Shown in pieces: positions 8,957-17,986 of a DNA stretch of 64,000 nucleotides (positions are counted from its first letter, which is position 1; each line of letters opens with the position of its first letter). The notes beneath the pieces were generated by a model, which was not told the origin of the DNA, did not search any database, and saw only the letters and a list, made by a program, of their open reading frames with translations. The position numbers were made by a program, and so were the translations under genes. The stretch covers positions 1 to 64,000 of the forward strand of contig NZ_JACGVG010000034.1 of NCBI RefSeq assembly GCF_014077095.1, given 5' to 3'. Origin of the DNA: Colwellia sp. MB02u-6 (GTDB taxonomy: Bacteria; Pseudomonadota; Gammaproteobacteria; Enterobacterales; Alteromonadaceae).

Positions 8957-9583
8957 CTACAAGATAGTTTGCGGGCTAGCGATAAATACTTTAAAAGGTA
9001 AGGGTGCTTCCAACGCACTGTCATCTATAGCTAAATAACTAAAACCTGACCGCTCAAAGAACGCGCTTAATGCTTCAGTGCTTAACTCGTCTGCTGTTAA
9101 GTTCATGGCCTGATAATAGGCGGTGTTTTCAGGTGTTTCGCAGTCTTGTGCATCAACAAATAAACTCATTGGCATACACAGTGCCGAAATTGACTGCACT
9201 TTGCTGTAGTGTTGGGCAATTTCTTTTAGTAAAAATTTAGCAACACCCTGCTGACGATATGCGGGTAAGACACTAATAGCTTCAATTAAGATATGATCTT
9301 TGGCTTTAATATCAATTTTTACGTGTAACTTTTCGACTAAATCTGCCGCGACATTTTGTTTTTTAAAAAATAAATTTAATGGTACTTCCCAGTCTGTAGC
9401 ATCGTGCTGGCTTAATAATTCATAGCTTTCGTCAGCACCACGGTGCTTATTTAAAGTGATTATTTCAATTTCTGCTTTGGCAATGACTTGGTTTTCGTCA
9501 TTTTTAACATTAATTTCTTGTGCTAATTGCCAGTCAAAGGCACTTTTTATTTCTGGTTTATTAAATTCTATGGTTAAGTTCAT
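8957..9583 (-). CDS. GNAT family N-acetyltransferase
   Basis: 208 residues. The acetyl-CoA-binding motif A is visible as IEAISVLPAYRQQGVAKFLLKE (R-Q-x-G-x-A, about 99-120), and motif B as LSAFFERSGFSYL near residue 175. The first 90 residues are not a recognisable GNAT portion and may form an extra N-terminal domain. The acceptor substrate is unknown. The minus-strand start ATG at 9583 is preceded by a poor ribosome site. It is convergent with topB. Confidence 0.8.
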   Translation of the reverse strand: MNLTIEFNKPEIKSAFDWQLAQEINVKNDENQVIAKAEIEIITLNKHRGADESYELLSQHDATDWEVPLNLFFKKQNVAADLVEKLHVKIDIKAKDHILIEAISVLPAYRQQGVAKFLLKEIAQHYSKVQSISALCMPMSLFVDAQDCETPENTAYYQAMNLTADELSTEALSAFFERSGFSYLAIDDSALEAPLPFKVFIASPQTIL

Positions 9584-9984
9584 TATATTTCAGTGCTTAG
9601 CTTAACGGTGATATAGCACCGGATAACAAGCGACTGCCTTAAGTGGTTGGCACAGTAAATTTAAGGCAAAAATTTTGCGATTACTGCAGATTTTCATGCT
9701 CTGGCCCGTTTATACCACTAGTATGCCTGTCATACCAGCGTTTGATTTTTTAAGCGCTAGGCAACGAGAGGCTAATGTTTAAAAAGTATTGATGACAATT
9801 TTGCTTGATAAATGCGGCTTAAGAATATAATTTGAGCGATTACTAGTTGTTGCCATATTAAGCTGCTAATGAAAATCATATATTGCTGTCTTAGATAGTC
9901 CTGGCTAGCGAAAGGTAAATGCCTAACCCAGCATCTAATATCAAGCAATACAGCTAAAATAGCTTTTAAATACACCAAGCACTA
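9584..9984. other. Intergenic region, nothing certain
   Basis: It contains two open frames shorter than 70 codons with no family resemblance and no ribosome site. No RNA gene seen. The right edge leads into the promoter of the DUF3297 gene. Confidence 0.4.
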
Positions 9985-10013
9985 TTGAGGGGAATGCTTA
10001 TATTGCCTACAAT
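9985..10013 (+). promoter_or_regulatory. Predicted sigma-70 promoter of DUF3297 gene
   Basis: TTGAGG (9985-9990) and TACAAT (10008-10013) are separated by 17 bases, near-consensus for sigma-70. The start codon lies 33 bases downstream, leaving a short leader. Confidence 0.65.
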
Positions 10014-10045
10014 AGCGCACTTTTTATTTACTACAGGTCACCAAC

Positions 10046-10294
10046 ATGAATGACACTAAATCGCTACCCGCTTTACCCGATCGTCTTTCGATCAATCCCC
10101 GTAGCCCACATCATGTGGCAGAAATTTTTGAGCATGATATTGGTATTACGCTCAACGGCAAAGACCGTTCAGATGTCGAAGAATATTGCATTAGTGAAGG
10201 CTGGGTAAAAGTCGCCACACACAAAGCATTAGATCGTCGTGGACAGCCACTTTTGATGAAGGTAAAAGGCACTGTTGAAGCGTTTTATCGTTAA
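10046..10294 (+). CDS. DUF3297 family protein
   Basis: 82 residues, the full family length. The pattern LPDRLSINPRSPHH at the N terminus and the IGITLNGKDRSDVEEYCISEGWV core are diagnostic of DUF3297, a small conserved cytoplasmic protein of unknown role in gammaproteobacteria. CAGGT serves as a weak ribosome site nine bases before ATG. It is monocistronic, with its own promoter at 9985. Confidence 0.88.
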   Translation: MNDTKSLPALPDRLSINPRSPHHVAEIFEHDIGITLNGKDRSDVEEYCISEGWVKVATHKALDRRGQPLLMKVKGTVEAFYR

Positions 10295-10555
10295 TAACTA
10301 TTAATAAAAAGTTGATAACCTGAAAGCCTCGTCCAAGTCATATTGAATGAGGCCAATTATTATCGACACTATCAAAGTAATATAAATTGATATCCCAAGC
10401 TCTGCTATCGGCTTTGAGGGCTATGAGTTAAATCGTCCATAGTTAATTAATCTATTTTCAAGTTATGTTTAGTCACACTTTATCTTTTGGCATGATAACG
10501 TTGTTCAGATGTTGAACGAATTATCGCAGAGCAATAACTTTTAAGTTAACGTTGT
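10295..10555. other. Intergenic region, nothing recognised
   Basis: Downstream of the DUF3297 gene and before the convergent terminator. No coding potential or structured RNA recognised on either strand. Confidence 0.4.
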
Positions 10556-10592
10556 AAAAAAAGAGTCGCTAATAATTAGCGACTCTTTTTTT
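10556..10592. terminator. Bidirectional intrinsic terminator
   Basis: GAGTCGCTAAT and ATTAGCGACTC form an 11-bp perfect stem with a one-base centre, flanked by a seven-base A-run on the left and a seven-base T-run on the right, so it works on both strands. It ends the minus-strand aldehyde dehydrogenase operon 30 bases after its stop. Confidence 0.93.
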
Positions 10593-10622
10593 AATGGATA
10601 GTTATAGTACAGATTACTTACG

Positions 10623-12032
10623 TTAAAGCTTAATAACCGCCATTTTATCCTGAGACATATCGTGCATGGTATAAGCGATACCACCGGTATTATAACCCGA
10701 TTGTTTACGTCCAGCGAAAGGCATCCAATCAACGCGAAAAGCCGTATGGTCATTCACCATTACTGCTGTAGCGTCCAATGCCTGTACTGCTTTCATTGCT
10801 ATATCAAGGTTTTTGGTAAACACCGAGGCTTGAAAGGCATATTCTAACGAATTAGCTTGAGCAATGGCTTGGTCAATATCGTCATAGCCATAGACACAAA
10901 CCACAGGGCCGAAAATTTCCATGGTAGAGACTTTGGCATCAACGGGGGGTTCAAGTAGCACTGTGGGTGCATAAGTGCTTTCACCCAGACGTTTACCGCC
11001 GGTGACTAGGGTTGCGCCTGCCAATACGGCTTCATCAACCCAGGCTTCGACCCGATCAACTTCTTTAGGACGAATAAGAGGGCCGCATTCGGTCGCTTCA
11101 TCAATAGCGTTGCCGACAATAATTTTTTCTGCGCCGTCAGCCAACATTTGTGCGATAGCCCTGGCTTGATCCCTAGGCGCAAAAATACGTTGTACAGACA
11201 CGCACACTTGTCCCGAATGATAAAAACCGCCTTTTAGTAAACTTGGGATCATCGCTGCAATATCGGCACTTTCTTCAATGATAACTGGGGCAACTCCGCC
11301 ATGTTCTAATGCACAACGTGTACCGGGTGCCAATTTAGCACGCAACATCCAACCTATTTTGGCTGAACCAATAAAACTGAAAAAGGCGACACGAGGGTCG
11401 GTGATCATTTTTTCAGAGATAGACGTTTCGCACATAATAAAACGGCACCACTGTGCCGGTAATCCGGCTTCATGTAAAATATCAACAAATGCTTTACAAG
11501 ATAATGGCGTATCTCGTGCAGGTTTAACTAGCACAGGACAACCGGCAGCTATCGCTGGCGCGACTTGATGGACAATTAAATTTAATGGATGATTAAATGC
11601 TGAAACAGCAACCACAACACCAATCGGCTCTTTGGTCGTAAAGGCGATTCTGCCCGCACCAGCTTGGGTTAAATCCATCGGAATTTGCGTACCGGTTAAT
11701 GTTGATATTTCTTTTGCACAAAGCTCTACGCCGTCAATAGCTCTAGTAACCTCCACACGCGCATCAACTAGCGGCTTTCCGCCTTCACTGGCGATTAAAA
11801 GCGCTAATTCATCTGCTCTTTGTGAAATCAATATCGCTGTTTTTTTGAGAATATTAATCCGCTCAAAGGCAGGAAGCCATTGCTGGCGGTCTTTAAATAG
11901 TTGCTGAGCAGTAGCTAAATCTTTGTCAATATCATCCCAGGTGACTAACGGTAAAGACCCTAAGTAAGTTTGATCATAAGGGTTAACAATATCGAACGTT
12001 TCAGCGCTTTTGCTTTTGTCTAATTCGGTCAT
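10623..12032 (-). CDS. NAD(P)-dependent aldehyde dehydrogenase
   Basis: 469 residues of the ALDH superfamily, oxidising an aldehyde to the acid. Visible landmarks are AFNHPLNLIVHQVAPAI (coenzyme domain), GSAKIG (nucleotide-loop equivalent), the catalytic glutamate in ALEHGG (usually LELGG), the catalytic cysteine in SGQVCVSVQR, and EIFGPVVCV near residue 390. It resembles lactaldehyde/glyceraldehyde-type ALDHs more than betaine or succinic-semialdehyde enzymes. It lies 59 bases after the ThDP-enzyme gene on the same strand and the terminator follows, so the pair is one operon. Coupling suggests it may oxidise an aldehyde made by the ThDP partner. Confidence 0.88.
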   Translation of the reverse strand: MTELDKSKSAETFDIVNPYDQTYLGSLPLVTWDDIDKDLATAQQLFKDRQQWLPAFERINILKKTAILISQRADELALLIASEGGKPLVDARVEVTRAIDGVELCAKEISTLTGTQIPMDLTQAGAGRIAFTTKEPIGVVVAVSAFNHPLNLIVHQVAPAIAAGCPVLVKPARDTPLSCKAFVDILHEAGLPAQWCRFIMCETSISEKMITDPRVAFFSFIGSAKIGWMLRAKLAPGTRCALEHGGVAPVIIEESADIAAMIPSLLKGGFYHSGQVCVSVQRIFAPRDQARAIAQMLADGAEKIIVGNAIDEATECGPLIRPKEVDRVEAWVDEAVLAGATLVTGGKRLGESTYAPTVLLEPPVDAKVSTMEIFGPVVCVYGYDDIDQAIAQANSLEYAFQASVFTKNLDIAMKAVQALDATAVMVNDHTAFRVDWMPFAGRKQSGYNTGGIAYTMHDMSQDKMAVIKL

Positions 12033-12091
12033 AATATGCTCTTTAATAAGTTAAAAGTCGCTTGCTAACAAGCCATATCAAAATAATAGTT

Positions 12092-13750
12092 CTATAGTAA
12101 ACACACCTTTTCTGCCAATTCATCAACTAATACTTTTTGATTTTCAGAGTAATCAACGGGTAGTTCGACCAGGTGAACTCCGCCAGCTGAAAAAGCATTT
12201 TCATAGGTAGCAATAATATTGTCAGCAGAAGTTATTCTATGACCAGTTGCGCCATAACTTTCTGCGTATTTAATAAAGTCAGGATTGTTAAACTCTAAGC
12301 CCCAATCAGCAAAACCAGAACTGGTTTGCTTCCAACGGATCATGCCGTAAGCATTGTCATTTAACACGGTTACCACTAAGTTCAAGCCTAAACGAATGGC
12401 GGTTTCTAATTCTTGTGAATTCATCATAAAACCGCCATCACCACATATTGCCATTACGCGTCGGTCAGGATTTAGCATTGCAGCCATCATACCTGATGGC
12501 AGGCCTGCTCCCATGGTGGCAAGGGCATTATCAAGTAATACGGTATTGGGTTGATAAGCTTTATAGTTACGGGCAAACCATAGTTTATACATACCATTAT
12601 CTAAAGTGATAATATCTTTTTCGCCCATAACCTTGCGAATATCAGCTACAAAGCGTTGTGGAATAATAGGAAAACGCTCGTCATCTGCTCCTACTTCAAT
12701 ATGCTGCTCAATGGCGAGTTTTATTTTATCAAAATAGCTTCTATCGAACTCAACCTCTCCCATTAACTTATTTTTTAAGGCATTAACAGAAGCCGCTAAA
12801 TCGCCAATAATTTCTAATTGTGGAAAATAAACTTGATCAACTTGGGCTGATTTATAATTAATATGAATCACTTTCTTGGCGCCTTCTTCCATAAAAAATG
12901 GCGGCTTTTCAATAACATCATGGCCAATATTAATAATTAAATCTGCACGTTCAATGGCACAATGTAAATAGTCGCCTGCTGATAACGCTGCAGTACCTAA
13001 AAAGAGACTTGAGCGTTCATCAACTACGCCTTTACCCATTTGTGTAACAAAGAACGGAATACGTGTTGAGTGAACAAAGCTACACATTGCCTCTCGAACA
13101 TTTTGCCTATTTGCGCCAGCGCCAATGAGTATTAAGGGCATTTTAGCGCTTTTTATTAATGCTACCGCTTCTTCTAGGGCCAAATCATTAGGGCTAGCAT
13201 AAAGCCGTTTATGGGGGGGCATTACTCCTGGTGTACAATCTTCAGCCGCAATATCTTCGGGTAACTCTAAAAGCACCGCGCCTGGGCGTTCCTCTTCACA
13301 AAGGCGGAAAGCTTCGCGAACTAATGACGGAATAGTATCACCGTGGACAATTTGTTTAGACATTTTACAAATAGGATCAAACAAGCCAACTATGTCGATA
13401 ATCTGGAACTGGCCTTGCTTTGATTTTTTAATCGGCTTTTGTCCCGTAATCATAATTAAGGGCATACCCCCTAAGTGAGCATAAGCGGCAGGCGTTGCTA
13501 AATTTGTTGCGCCAGGCCCCAGTGTTGCCATGCAAACTCCAGCTTTGCCAGTTAGGCGACCATAAGTAGCAGCCATAAACCCAGCGCCCTGTTCATGGCG
13601 AGTTAAGACTAATTTAATGGATGATTTTCGTAAGGATTCGACCATATCCAAGTTTTCTTCTCCTGGTACGGCAAATATATGGTCTACCCCTTCAGCTTCC
13701 AGTGCTTGCACAAATAAATCAGATGCTTTTATCTTGTTATTCTCACTCAT
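12092..13750 (-). CDS. ThDP-dependent enzyme, acetolactate synthase (AlsS)-like
   Basis: 552 residues with the three-domain layout of acetohydroxyacid synthases and 2-oxoacid decarboxylases. The catalytic glutamate is in FAVPGEENLD (about 27-36), which matches catabolic AlsS. RHEQGAGFMAA and GVCMATLGPGATN follow. The ThDP-binding motif starts GDGGFMMNSQELETA and ends LNDNAYGM (about 425-460). It has no N-terminal targeting sequence and no small regulatory subunit gene beside it, both consistent with a catabolic enzyme. The neighbour is an aldehyde dehydrogenase, not an acetolactate decarboxylase, so the reaction may be decarboxylation or ligation of another 2-oxo acid. The acetolactate synthase name is a family label only. 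Confidence 0.85.
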   Translation of the reverse strand: MSENNKIKASDLFVQALEAEGVDHIFAVPGEENLDMVESLRKSSIKLVLTRHEQGAGFMAATYGRLTGKAGVCMATLGPGATNLATPAAYAHLGGMPLIMITGQKPIKKSKQGQFQIIDIVGLFDPICKMSKQIVHGDTIPSLVREAFRLCEEERPGAVLLELPEDIAAEDCTPGVMPPHKRLYASPNDLALEEAVALIKSAKMPLILIGAGANRQNVREAMCSFVHSTRIPFFVTQMGKGVVDERSSLFLGTAALSAGDYLHCAIERADLIINIGHDVIEKPPFFMEEGAKKVIHINYKSAQVDQVYFPQLEIIGDLAASVNALKNKLMGEVEFDRSYFDKIKLAIEQHIEVGADDERFPIIPQRFVADIRKVMGEKDIITLDNGMYKLWFARNYKAYQPNTVLLDNALATMGAGLPSGMMAAMLNPDRRVMAICGDGGFMMNSQELETAIRLGLNLVVTVLNDNAYGMIRWKQTSSGFADWGLEFNNPDFIKYAESYGATGHRITSADNIIATYENAFSAGGVHLVELPVDYSENQKVLVDELAEKVCLL

Positions 13751-14092
13751 AATTTTTCCTTTATCAGTCTGCAGACAATGATTTTAAAAATGTTTACTTA
13801 AGCACATTATCATTAAAAATACTGAAAAGTATCTGCAGGCGCATTAATAACAGAATAATTTTAGCGAGTAATAAGTTGCCAGCCTTTAAGTCCATTTTTC
13901 GACCTGCTCAGTTGTTACCTTTTATCTGGATTATCTTTTTGAATATTTAAGGAATTATTGTCAATATTGCTATAGGGATATTTCACACAGGGTTCATGAA
14001 CGCTAAGTAACAGGCTGGTTGTATTGCCTAACGAAACATTAATCAGAATGCGTAATGTATTGCTTGATTAGCTTCAATCACCCAAGTGATGA
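13751..14092. other. Promoter region of the ThDP/ALDH operon and non-coding gap
   Basis: Contains a ten-base perfect palindrome GTCTGCAGAC at 13767-13776, close enough to the minus-strand start to be an operator. No gene is recognised in the rest. Confidence 0.35.
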
Positions 14093-14461
14093 TCATGGCG
14101 TTAATAAAGTTGCCGGTATAAACCCAAACAGTAACACGGCAGTCGCTGGTAAAAACAACTGCGCAAGAGAGAATGTTTTTACCAGACCGTTCCAAGTCAA
14201 TCCGTAGCTTGAAAAACTAGCACCGGTTTTGTGGTTCAACAAAAAATGCCAAAGTAGAAACAGTGACATTAAAATAAACCCAGTAAGCAATGCCCACACT
14301 ATAACTTGAGTGGTAATATTTTCAGCGAATAAAGCCAATGCCTGCTAGCTTAGCGTTTCGTTGATTCCCTTAAATGGCAAAAGCGTTGTCGTGGGCAATG
14401 TGTTAAATATGAACGTGCCTAACCACCAACCTCGTCTGGTTAAACTGTTTAATTTAGGCAT
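14093..14461 (-). pseudogene. Decayed membrane-protein gene with in-frame TAG
   Basis: On the minus strand a frame opens with ATG at 14461 (MPKLNSLTRRGWWLGT), reaches TAG at 14347-14345, and continues in the same frame without another stop to 14093. The second part encodes 81 residues with two clear hydrophobic segments (VIVWALLTGFILMSLFLLW and LFLPATAVLLFGF). The two parts read as one membrane protein. I suspect the C-terminal membrane region of a multi-TM alpha/beta hydrolase, but that is a weak resemblance. Upstream of 14461 the frame is closed by another TAG. It is most likely a gene remnant; a live 81-residue membrane protein starting at 14338 is the alternative. Confidence 0.45.
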
Positions 14462-14854
14462 TGATGCTTTGTGAACTAAACATTGAAGCTGCACCAACTC
14501 TAGCTAAGACAGGTAAGATGGAGCATTGCCAATACTCCATCTTAAAATGATGACAAAACTTAAACTTTTATTAACTGTATTAAGTTAACTAGCGCCGCTG
14601 AATCATAACGGAGGCAGAAAATTAAGTATTATTTCCTTTGCGATAATAACCAACTAACAATCTGCTTTTATTATGAAACCATTGGGCGTTTTTATTTTTT
14701 GTGGGTCATAAATAGGGAAGAGTAATTTTCAGAAGGAAAATTAAAGCTGAAGGGCAGCATTAATTTATCCTTCAACAGTATTTATTAGCTTAGAACAGAC
14801 AAAAGTTATTCAATGAAACTCTGTTTTGCCTTGAAAATATTCATCTTATTACAA
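14462..14854. other. Intergenic region with one hairpin
   Basis: TAAGATGGAG (14514-14523) and CTCCATCTTA (14535-14544) form a ten-base stem around an 11-base loop, without a T-run on either strand. It may be the end of the decayed gene's neighbour or an mRNA end. No gene seen. Confidence 0.4.
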
Positions 14855-15616
14855 TTATCGTCTTATTTGATAACCACTTTTAAATATCCAAGTAACCGCT
14901 AATAAACACAAGGCTAAAAAGCCACCCATCACACAAAGACTTGTGATTAAACTTACATCAGCCACTTCATAAAAACTCCATCGAAAGCCACTAATTAAAT
15001 AAAATACCGGGTTAAATTGCGTTACGGTTTGCCAAAAAGGTGGCAACATACTGACAGAATAAAAAGTGCCTCCTAAGAAAACCAGTGGGGTAATAATAAT
15101 CAGTGGGATCACTTGTAGCTTCTCAAAATTGTCAGCCCAGATCCCAATAATAAAACCAAATAAACTAAAGGTAATGGCGGTCATCACTAAAAAGAATAAC
15201 ATCCAAAATGGATGGGCTATTTCAAGTGGCACAAAAAAGTGCGCGGTGGCTAAAATAATTAACGCTAATAACGTTGACTTAGTCGCTGCCGCACCCACAT
15301 AACCGAGTAACACTTCAAAAGAAGATACCGGAGCAGAAAGTAATTCATAAATAGTGCCGGTAAATTTTGGAAAATAAATACCAAATGATGCGTTAGAAAT
15401 ACTTTGGGTTAATAGTGATAGCATTATTAATCCCGGTACAATAAAAGCACCGTAGCTAACGCCACCTATTTCAGTGATACGAGAGCCAATCGCCGAGCCA
15501 AAAACCACGAAATAAAGTGAAGTAGAAATTACAGGAGAAATAATACTTTGAAAAATAGTGCGTTTAGTGCGAGCCATTTCAAATTTATAAATAGCCGCAA
15601 CAGCGTAACGATTCAT
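14855..15616 (-). CDS. ABC-2 type transporter permease (YadH-like)
   Basis: 253 residues, six predicted membrane segments of the ABC-2 fold. The signature region [22 protein letters not shown] and later [19 protein letters not shown]...[12 protein letters not shown] match the YadH/drug-resistance ABC-2 permeases. It forms the membrane half of an exporter with the ATPase encoded immediately upstream, the stop and start codons overlapping by four bases (ATGA). The exported substrate is unknown. Confidence 0.9.
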   Translation of the reverse strand: MNRYAVAAIYKFEMARTKRTIFQSIISPVISTSLYFVVFGSAIGSRITEIGGVSYGAFIVPGLIMLSLLTQSISNASFGIYFPKFTGTIYELLSAPVSSFEVLLGYVGAAATKSTLLALIILATAHFFVPLEIAHPFWMLFFLVMTAITFSLFGFIIGIWADNFEKLQVIPLIIITPLVFLGGTFYSVSMLPPFWQTVTQFNPVFYLISGFRWSFYEVADVSLITSLCVMGGFLALCLLAVTWIFKSGYQIRR

Positions 15617-16539
15617 GTTGTTTCCTTTACTAATGAGACAAATATGTCTTCCAACGAGCTTTGGTCGGTTTTGATATCTTTAAAGGCAATACCGGCAACT
15701 GACAAATGCTGAAGTAAAACAGAAATTCCCGTGTGCTCTTCGGTGGTGTCATAACTATAAATTAACTGCAGCCCATTATTTTTAAGCTGTAAATTAAAAT
15801 CAGTCATATTGGCTGGTATTTCAGTTAAGGGTTCTTTTAAATCTAGGATCAATTGTTTGGTACCTAATTGATTCATTAACATTATTTTATCTTCAACCAA
15901 AATAAGTTGACCATTTTTAATCACGCCAATACGGTCTGCTATCTCTTCCGCTTCTTCAATATAATGGGTGGTTAAAATAATAGTGACGCCATCGTCACGT
16001 AATTGTCGTACCAATTGCCACATGTCTTTACGCAGTTCTACATCAACGCCTGCCGTGGGTTCATCTAAAAATAAAATAGTCGGTTCATGAGACAGTGCTT
16101 TAGCAATCATCACTCGGCGTTTCATACCGCCTGATAACTCGATGAGACGGCTATCTTTTTTATTCCAAAGTGACAATGATTTAAGTGTTTTTTCGATAAA
16201 AGCGGGATCAGGTTTTTTGCCAAATAAACCACGACTAAATGACACAGTAGTCCACACTGTTTCAAAGGCATCGGTGGTCAACTCTTGTGGCACTAAACCA
16301 ATAAGTCTCCGGGTGTGTCGGTAATCGCTAACAATATCTTTACCGTCAACGGTGATTTGCCCAGAGGTTGCATCAACAATGCCGCAAATAGCACTAATGA
16401 GTGTGGTTTTACCGGCACCATTAGGGCCTAACAAGGCAAAAATTTCAGCAGGTTTTATTGCTAAGTTAATATTATTAAGTGCTTGAAAACCACTAGCATA
16501 AATCTTATTAACATCGGTGATTTGAATCATTGGCTGCAA
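15613..16539 (-). CDS. ABC transporter ATP-binding protein (YadG-like)
   Basis: 308 residues, the same length as E. coli YadG. Walker A is GPNGAGKTT (about 39-47), the Q-loop is [14 protein letters not shown], the signature LSGGMKRR, Walker [13 protein letters not shown], and the H-loop [10 protein letters not shown]. The C-terminal [11 protein letters not shown] is a YadG-type ending. It powers the ABC-2 permease encoded next to it; the 4-base overlap indicates coupled translation. Transcription probably starts in the 472-base region shared with the divergent 17012 gene. Confidence 0.92.
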   Translation of the reverse strand: MQPMIQITDVNKIYASGFQALNNINLAIKPAEIFALLGPNGAGKTTLISAICGIVDATSGQITVDGKDIVSDYRHTRRLIGLVPQELTTDAFETVWTTVSFSRGLFGKKPDPAFIEKTLKSLSLWNKKDSRLIELSGGMKRRVMIAKALSHEPTILFLDEPTAGVDVELRKDMWQLVRQLRDDGVTIILTTHYIEEAEEIADRIGVIKNGQLILVEDKIMLMNQLGTKQLILDLKEPLTEIPANMTDFNLQLKNNGLQLIYSYDTTEEHTGISVLLQHLSVAGIAFKDIKTDQSSLEDIFVSLVKETT

Positions 16540-16609
16540 GATTATTTTCCGTCAAAATTTGAATGCTACTAAGGTATACGAGTTGCCCTATTGATAGCTA
16601 GGGAAATCA

Positions 16610-16729
16610 TTAAATTAACTGGCTAAATTTCTCTACGCGCTCCTCACTCTTACCACTAAAGGGTCGCTCTTTATCAAGCATAATTATGCCATCAAAGACT
16701 AAATCAGATGCCATAGCTAGCGTTTGCAT
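16610..16729 (-). CDS. Possible short ORF (39 aa) upstream of ABC operon
   Basis: The frame encodes MQTLAMASDLVFDGIIMLDK followed by a charged half (ERPFSGKSEERVEKF) and ends in TAA. The amino-acid mix looks coding, with codons like those of neighbours. However, there is no ribosome site and a stop lies directly upstream, so it may be the last part of a lost gene. I know of no family for it. It sits 70 bases before the ATPase start. The remaining bases of the 16540-17011 gap hold nothing else recognisable. Confidence 0.25.
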   Translation of the reverse strand: MQTLAMASDLVFDGIIMLDKERPFSGKSEERVEKFSQLI

Positions 16730-16980
16730 GCGTGATTACAAAGATAATTTCACCTTGGAAATACGCGATTAAAAAATAACTGCTCGCAACAGATAATAAA
16801 AAAAGTGCTAAAAAAACGATTGTATTTGTTCAATAAAAACTCAGTAACCTGGCTAGTTATTCATAGGAAGATGAATTTAATATATAAGAATATAGCGGTG
16901 CTTAAGTAAAGGTAATATAGGTATTGATAAGCTTAATTAATATGCGAAATTTTGTTATCATGACTACCTAGAGCTTAATA

Positions 16981-17020
16981 TTTATCTTTTAATGAAAAAA
17001 TTTATCTTTTAATGAAAAAA
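16981..17020 (+). repeat. Perfect 20-bp tandem duplication spanning the start codon
   Basis: Bases 16981-17000 are repeated exactly at 17001-17020. Each unit ends in ATGAAAAAA, so the start codon exists twice. Translation from the first ATG (16992) gives MKKFIF and stops in TAATG, overlapping the real start at 17012. Confidence 0.9.
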
Positions 17021-17776
17021 TTTATTTTAAAATCAATGGTGTTGTTTTTTTTAATGCTGCCTCAGCTAAAAGCATTTCAATATTCATCATCTATTGAAAA
17101 TACCACTTTTTACACCGAAAATTACCCCCCGTATAATTATATAGAAAATGATAAGCTTAAGGGGATTTCAGTAGATACATTAAAGGCGATATGGAAGCAT
17201 CTAGAGCTACCAGAACAAAAAATATTTTTAGTACCCTGGGTGCGTGGCTACAGATTTACCTTGAACAAAAATAATACCGCTTTATTGGCTATGTCTAGAA
17301 CTCAAGCTCGTGAACGTTTATTTAAATGGGTGGGGCCTTTATTTACCTCTACCTATGTATTAATGGCAAAAAAATCAAAAAACTTTAATTTTTCCAATTT
17401 AGGGCAAACTTTTGACCATACCGTTGCAACAGTGCAAGGTGATATTTCAGAAATATCACTGCAGCAAGTTGGTTTTCCCTCAACCAATATGGCAAAAGCG
17501 TCTCAATTAAAACAAGCCTTTCTAATGATGCAAGCTGACCGTGTCGACATGATTATTGTGGCTACTCATGGTTTTACCCATTTAGCGACACAACTTAAGT
17601 TTGATGCTAATGAATATGAACAGGTATGGTTGGTCAACAAAAATGCGAATTACTTGGCATTTAATATCAATACATCAGATAACGTCATAGAAACCTACCA
17701 AACCGCCTTTGATGAGATTGCCAAGCAAAGATTAAGTATTAAAGAGCATTATAAGTTATCTCAAGCTGATTACTAA
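17012..17776 (+). CDS. Periplasmic solute-binding protein, family 3-like
   Basis: 254 residues. Residues 1-21 form a signal peptide (MKKFILKSMVLFFLMLPQLKA). The mature part begins with TFYTENYPPYNYIENDKLKGISVD, the typical first strand of SBP_bac_3 proteins, followed by VPWVRGYR, and TVATVQGDISEISL in lobe 2. Such proteins bind amino acids or related small ligands; single copies without a permease, as here, are frequent in Alteromonadales and often act in sensing. The ATG at 17012 lies in a tandem duplication, giving a six-codon upstream ORF with an overlapping stop/start. Confidence 0.82.
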   Translation: MKKFILKSMVLFFLMLPQLKAFQYSSSIENTTFYTENYPPYNYIENDKLKGISVDTLKAIWKHLELPEQKIFLVPWVRGYRFTLNKNNTALLAMSRTQARERLFKWVGPLFTSTYVLMAKKSKNFNFSNLGQTFDHTVATVQGDISEISLQQVGFPSTNMAKASQLKQAFLMMQADRVDMIIVATHGFTHLATQLKFDANEYEQVWLVNKNANYLAFNINTSDNVIETYQTAFDEIAKQRLSIKEHYKLSQADY

Positions 17777-17929
17777 TGAGATGATTTTTCTGCCAGGGTC
17801 GTTTTTGCTGTTGGAAAAAACAAGTTAATCCCACCTAGGGTCACTAAAACTCAGGCTAGCTTAAAGCTGCTCTCCTCAAGCACGGTTTTGAAAAGCGATT
17901 GTTTTAGATTACCTAAGGCGATCTGAAAG

Positions 17930-17969
17930 AACTAGTTCAATAGACAACTTAACTTCCATTGAACTAGTT
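17930..17969. terminator. Inverted repeat between convergent genes
   Basis: AACTAGTTCAAT and ATTGAACTAGTT pair perfectly (12 bp) around a 16-base loop, just before the minus-strand stop at 17987. Likely 3'-end structure or bidirectional terminator. Confidence 0.55.
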
Positions 17970-17986
17970 ATATTATTAGCATTCAA

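Noticed and set aside
9772-9978. 68-codon minus-strand open frame upstream of DUF3297
   Set aside because: Its upstream end overlaps the region just before the DUF3297 promoter; composition is not protein-like and there is no ribosome site.
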